Source: Paragonimus westermani
Lineage: Eukaryota > Platyhelminthes > Trematoda > Plagiorchiida > Troglotrematidae
DNA: 64,000 bases
Direction of reading: 5' to 3'
NCBI GenBank assembly: GCA_008508345.1
Contig: QNGE01000289.1
Coordinates: forward strand, 12,659 to 76,658
Under the pieces are notes generated by a model, which had not been told where the DNA came from, did not search any database, and worked only from the letters and a program-made list of their open reading frames with translations. The position numbers and the translations under genes were made by a program. Position 1 is the first letter of the stretch. Every line of letters begins with the position of its first letter. Shown here piece after piece: positions 59,820 through 64,000 of the stretch.

Positions 59820-59960
59820 CCTAGTGGGCGCATACATATTAAATTTGTTTTGTGTAACAGGGCGTGCTGTTGTGTTTCCAGCGCTGTTTTTGTTTGTGTT
59901 GGTTGTGTGCATGGCTTACTGGGGGCGTGGGATTATTGCACATGGTCCTGAGTGGTTCTT
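59820..59960 (+). repeat. Dispersed unidentified repeat, copy 3
   Basis: It shares with copy 1 both the TTTTTGTTTGTGTTGGTTGTG-like core and the preceding stretch with TTAAATT and GGGCGTG. Confidence 0.5.
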
Positions 59961-60719
59961 AGGACATAGGGTTACATCACAAAATCCATAGTGCGGCTTT
60001 TCTGAGCGCCCAGTGCTTTCTCGATGGGTATTTGAGGTATCCTTAAAACCCTTCCAGAAAATTCGCATGAAATGTTCTGGTAAAGTCTATGAGGTATGAT
60101 GTGTGTTACTGCGACAGTAACTGGGGTTTTGGCGAGCCTTCCCGCCTATGCGCCCACAGTTATCCGTTTTATTCTGTGGACAGTTGCTTGATCGCAGTGA
60201 CCAATGAACAATCTATTGCCACGACTCCGGTAATTTAATTGGATTATTGCTTGCGATTTACTCCTTTGCGCGTTTGTTGAGAGGTCGCTTTTTGTTGTCC
60301 GTTGACGTTTTGATGGTATTTCTCAGAGCACCGGTTTGATTTCGTTGTTAGTGCTTGGTACACTGGCCTAACGGGAAACTCAGTAGTACTTATTCCTCCT
60401 AAGTGGTTTACATAACAAATGCAGTTCTGATCGTGCTGAAATAAATAGACAAGGGAGGGGGTCGGATATGTTGTATCCCATAAGCCTTGTCGGCAGTGTG
60501 CACTTGAGGTCCTGGCTTTCAGCGATTTCAACGATTTGTTCACGGGTTCGAGGTTGGAGGTCCAAGTCACCCGGATTCAGTCCGTTTGTCCGTTTCGATA
60601 TCCAGCAGTTTTCGGTTGACCAGGAGGACAGTCATTAAAAGTGGGATGTAGCACCGCACTTGGGGTTTACAGAAAGTACCAAAAACAGTAAAATACTAGT
60701 ATAACAGAACGGTAAAATA
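59961..60719. other. No gene recognised
   Basis: No motif seen; the minus-strand open frame at 60570-60244 is unassigned. Confidence 0.4.
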
Positions 60720-61040
60720 CTAATCCAACAGCTTTCCAAGTAGGTGGGAATCTAACGACACTTCGAAACGGTCACTAGAGGAGCAGCTGTCAACCTGTGA
60801 TGGGAGGTCGTTCCGATGGCCGATAACTCTGTGAAAAAGAACTGCTGCTTGAAGAAGGTGAGAGATCGAAGTTTATAGAGCCTCTTGTCGTGACCCCTTC
60901 GGCTGTTATCGGTTAATGGGTTAAAGAATTGTTGCACGAGTCGCACGCTGAAGAGTTGTGTAAGGATGAAGTCACCGCTAATGTTTATTCTAAGAAGCGG
61001 AGGATACTTGTCGTTTAAAACGAGCACCAATTTAACCATC
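60720..61040 (-). pseudogene. LINE C-terminal end (CR1/jockey type), 5'-truncated
   Basis: Minus strand: a GHDKRLYKLRSLTFFKQQFF block, then a tail in the place of the family FxxRVxxxWNxLPxxVxxAPxVxxFK pattern (ELSAIGTTSHHRLTAAPLVTV). Only the last 95 or so codons of the RT protein remain, typical of 5' truncation on insertion. Confidence 0.6.
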
Positions 61041-61599
61041 CTCGTGTATGGCGGATTGATTTAGGTGTATGCGCGACATCTTTAACCTTGCTTTCTCTAA
61101 AGAACGTGAAGTATGTATTTAATCTGTGAAATATGGCTCGTGCAGAGCAATGCAACAAGGGATTGCGTAAAATCCACAAAACTGTGCATCGACAACGTGA
61201 TTGCTGGGCCCAGGTAAATAGCTAACCTGATATCTTTACCTGACTGATGCAGGATATTTAGGCTTGCCACCTGTGGTGTTCAAACACATCCCGATAGGCC
61301 AGCAATCGGCTATTTCACGTACATTGGACCCTCAACATCAACATCTATTTTCTTGTTGAAACACGATTTCCAAGTTTTAACTCCATGCTACACCGACAGT
61401 CTCCGTCGGCCACACCACCACGCAATTACAATGTGCGTCTGCCTGGTGGCCCTGAAGTTTAAGCCTCTGATAAGGCCAGTGTTAAATTTTCCCTGGGTGC
61501 ATACGCACTGAAGGTGCCGCTTGACCGTTTACTCGTTGGCAGCCATCTTAACGCTGCCAGACTCGAAGGTAGTCTAGATACAGATGAATTTGCCACCAG
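61041..61599. other. No gene recognised
   Basis: It may hold the 5' part of the following LINE, too decayed to read. Confidence 0.35.
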
Positions 61600-63350
61600 C
61601 TCGCCAACCTTCTGCATATCGCTCGGTGCACATACGTTTTAACAGCTATGGGAGACTTGAACGCTTAATTGGACTGGCTGGGTGCAGTCCAGCGTCAACT
61701 GGGTGGTTAGAATTCGCACAGTGCTCCCGAGCAACCAGCGCCTCAGCCCTTTGCTGATTATGATCATCTTCGGGCAAGCATTGGTTTTTGGCATCCTAGA
61801 CATCTATCACCAATTTAGTTGTGGACAGATTGATCGCGTAGCCGATGGTCATGGGTGTTGAGGTTCTTTGCAAAATCCTGTGCACAGGTGTGGATTCTGA
61901 TTGTTCCGGTATGTGCCACTTCCGCCCAGGACCTCGGTTGGAGGTCACTTCATCGCAAAACAGGTTAACGTGTCTAGCCTAACAGACACAACCGCTCTGC
62001 ACCTACCGGGCTGCGATTACTTCTGGATCATAACCCTATCTACCGGCCGGCTGTGAAGCACATTGGACACTCATGGCATTTGTACGTGTGGTGCTGCCTA
62101 ATGTAGCAGTACCGTTTGCTAAGCTGCCAACCGTTGAATTTCTACACGCTTATTTGAAGTTCATTGGAATACTACAATTGGCAGTGGTTGTAATTCAGTT
62201 CGCAGGGCTCAGGAAGCAAGATCTCGGGGTCTACCGGAAGTAACGTTTGACTGAGGTGGAACAAATTGCTGTTACCTGGGAGCTCTTGATGGCTTTTCCA
62301 CCTCATCCTACCGACGTTTCAAAAAGCCATGTGTGTTCGAAACAATTTTCTAATTTAGTATGGGGGCCTATTCACTGGTTGCTAGGACGATCGGGACGCT
62401 AGACTAAGTATTCAACATTTCAACTACACCTTCAAACACTCCCTGTGTTCATTGGTCTGCTGACGTTTCTGTGCTCAGAAACAGAAGTCTCATTTAGGAT
62501 CAAGTTCTTGAAACGTCACAAGGCACCTGATCTTAACGAATTCTGTCCTTTCCATTTTATAGATGGGAGCCAACCTTAGTTATATAGCCGACGGCTCTTC
62601 TCCGGATACACTGGGTCGGTGAATTTATTCCAAATGACTGAGGTCTGGCTAACATCATTCCCGTTGTCAACAAGGACTCACACCCTTCGTTTTCAAATCA
62701 CCGAGAGGTTGGTCTAGTCCATGTTGTATCAACCCTGTTTGCAACCCTTATACTCCGTATTCTAGGCACAGTGCGGGAACAACGTGCCCGCGAGGAACTA
62801 GCTGGGTTTCGCTCTGGCCCTGACGGCATTGCGCACATATTCACACACAACCACTCGCGCAGAAGGCTGAAGATGGTCTTTTTAGACTTAAGAGGTGCCT
62901 TTGGTACAGTTGATGGAGCCGCACCTTGGAACTGTGTCGAGGTAGGATGTGTATGAGTATATACCTACATACTGAGCAATTTACTGTGGACCCTCGGACG
63001 GGGTTAGGGTTTTCGGCAGTGTATCATATTTCTCCATCATTCCAAGTGGGATGCGACAAACCCGTCCAGGCTCCCCTTTCTTATTCAATTTTGCAGTAGA
63101 TGAGATCATGGTGTGTGCCCTGACAGATTCCGAGTATAAATGTGTGGAACTGTTCCTTGGTACTCAACTCCAGGACGTAGTGTGTACGACGTTTAACTGA
63201 CTCGTGGGGTTCATGGGGAGGGCAGAATATTTTAGGTTAGAAACCTCATGTAACCTTTGAATGCACTGTGCTCCTATAGGCCTCCCTGGACGAAAACGAA
63301 ATTCCTCCTAATCCACAGTATTTCCCGTTAACTTATTACTAAAACTTTAG
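61600..63350 (+). pseudogene. Decayed LINE, APE endonuclease and RT (same type as LINE A and B)
   Basis: Plus strand: MGDLNA near 61650 (usually GDMNAQ), IDRVADGHGC near 61830 in the place of the WTQIDHIAI block; then AREELAGFRSGPDGIAHIFT near 62790 (usually EEQAGFRPGRGCIDQIFT), KMVFLDLRGAFGTVDGAALW-like motif A near 62870, SGMRQTRPGSPFLFNFAVDEI near 63035 (usually SGVRQGCPLSPFLFNF). The YADD block is lost. Many stops are present. Confidence 0.7.
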
Positions 63351-63485
63351 TCGATTAGAGCACGTGCCTGTTCCTCCCGTATCGCTGACTTCAAATACGT
63401 TTGTTGGTTGTCTATATCACACGGCTTCTATGAGTTCGACCTACAATTATCGATTGTAGTGATAAAGTCGTTTCAGAGGTCGTCC

Positions 63486-63690
63486 CGAGTAGCCGGGTTG
63501 GTTAGCTCAGTGCTTCTGGGTCCGTCTCCACTTTGAAAATCGGGGCATGATCTTCCACATACAGGTTAACTGCTAACTACGCGCGCTCGCCCGGCGAAGA
63601 AGCTGTAGGCGGTAGTGCTTCTGTGGCTTACTGTGTTCATGAATGAGAGACGAATCTCCTATAAAATAATACGTGGGCTCTACCTCCACT
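63486..63690 (+). mobile_element. Possible tRNA-derived SINE
   Basis: GGTTGGTTAGCTCAGTGC (from 63500) is an A-box-like stretch, and a weak B-box-like TTTGAAAATCGGGGC follows. Further on, AATGAGAGACGAATCTCC recalls part of a hammerhead stem II and GAA core, but without a CTGANGA core. Old or chance. Confidence 0.35.
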
Positions 63691-64000
63691 ATGACCTTGC
63701 GAATTTTAAAAGTTTCGAACGCCCCAGCGGTTGCGCATTAGCTGTCAGGTCGTCTCTTCGGCGCACATGCATCTTCACTCTTCTCTAGTCATGGACAAGT
63801 CCTCGGAAAGTATACCTCACCGTGGTGATCGTCGGCTCCGAGGGGGTACCGACGGTTTATCGGACGCTTCTGTTAATTAAACCCAGTTCAAAAGACGTAT
63901 TAACCGATCGGGTTTCTGGTCTCCATTAAACATAGGAGACGCCGAGACAATCTCGCAATTACGGTCTTTTTTTTGCCAACTGAGCCAATTTCGTCAACCT
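63691..64000. other. No gene recognised
   Basis: No motif seen up to the right edge. Confidence 0.4.

Overview
This is a eukaryotic window with spliceosomal introns. It is most likely from a parasitic flatworm of the trematode type. Three things point there: a Gypsy element with the paired Cys/His gag boxes and general make-up of the CsRn1 group first described in liver flukes, a Penelope-like element carrying a GIY-YIG endonuclease, and a tRNA-headed SINE carrying a hammerhead ribozyme, as in the schistosome SM-alpha family. The species assignment is inference. Two gaps (29556-30482 and 42846-42999) and a single n (18059) show that this is a draft scaffold.

Only one host gene is recognised. 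It is aph-1, a gamma-secretase subunit, on the minus strand, with exons at 10130-10018, 8163-8020 and 5583-5252. The three exons join in frame and stop inside the protein, so the remaining C-terminal exons are missing from the readable sequence or lie left of base 1.

The rest is a graveyard of nested mobile elements. Left to right: a Penelope-like element whose 5' part is inverted (1-1800); a decayed CsRn1-like Gypsy piece (1800-4020); aph-1 (5252-10130); two tandem 5'-truncated LINE ends (11105-13152), the second split by a young but coding-broken Gypsy (13153-18058) that runs into the single n; a second Gypsy type on the minus strand (18060-20285); a decayed BEL/Pao on the minus strand (23920-26330); an unidentified repeat family in near-perfect inverted arms (28930-36640) enclosing a second decayed BEL/Pao (32170-35270); LINE endonuclease remains (38364-38900); a complete but decayed minus-strand Gypsy with both LTRs (40014-46412) that hosts the hammerhead SINE; a nearly full-length decayed CR1/jockey-type LINE (49995-52343); remains of a cut-and-paste transposon protein (55380-56260); a Gypsy LTR fragment split by a small insertion (58539-59441); LINE remains (60720-61040 and 61600-63350); and a possible tRNA-derived SINE near the right edge.

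The strongest leads are the apparently intact hammerhead ribozyme inside a SINE nested in a Gypsy element, a six-unit array of primer-binding-site-like repeats directly behind a Gypsy LTR, the large inverted repeat beside an assembly gap, and the head-to-head Penelope structure that looks like twin priming. No CRISPR array, operon, rRNA gene or virus genome was seen.
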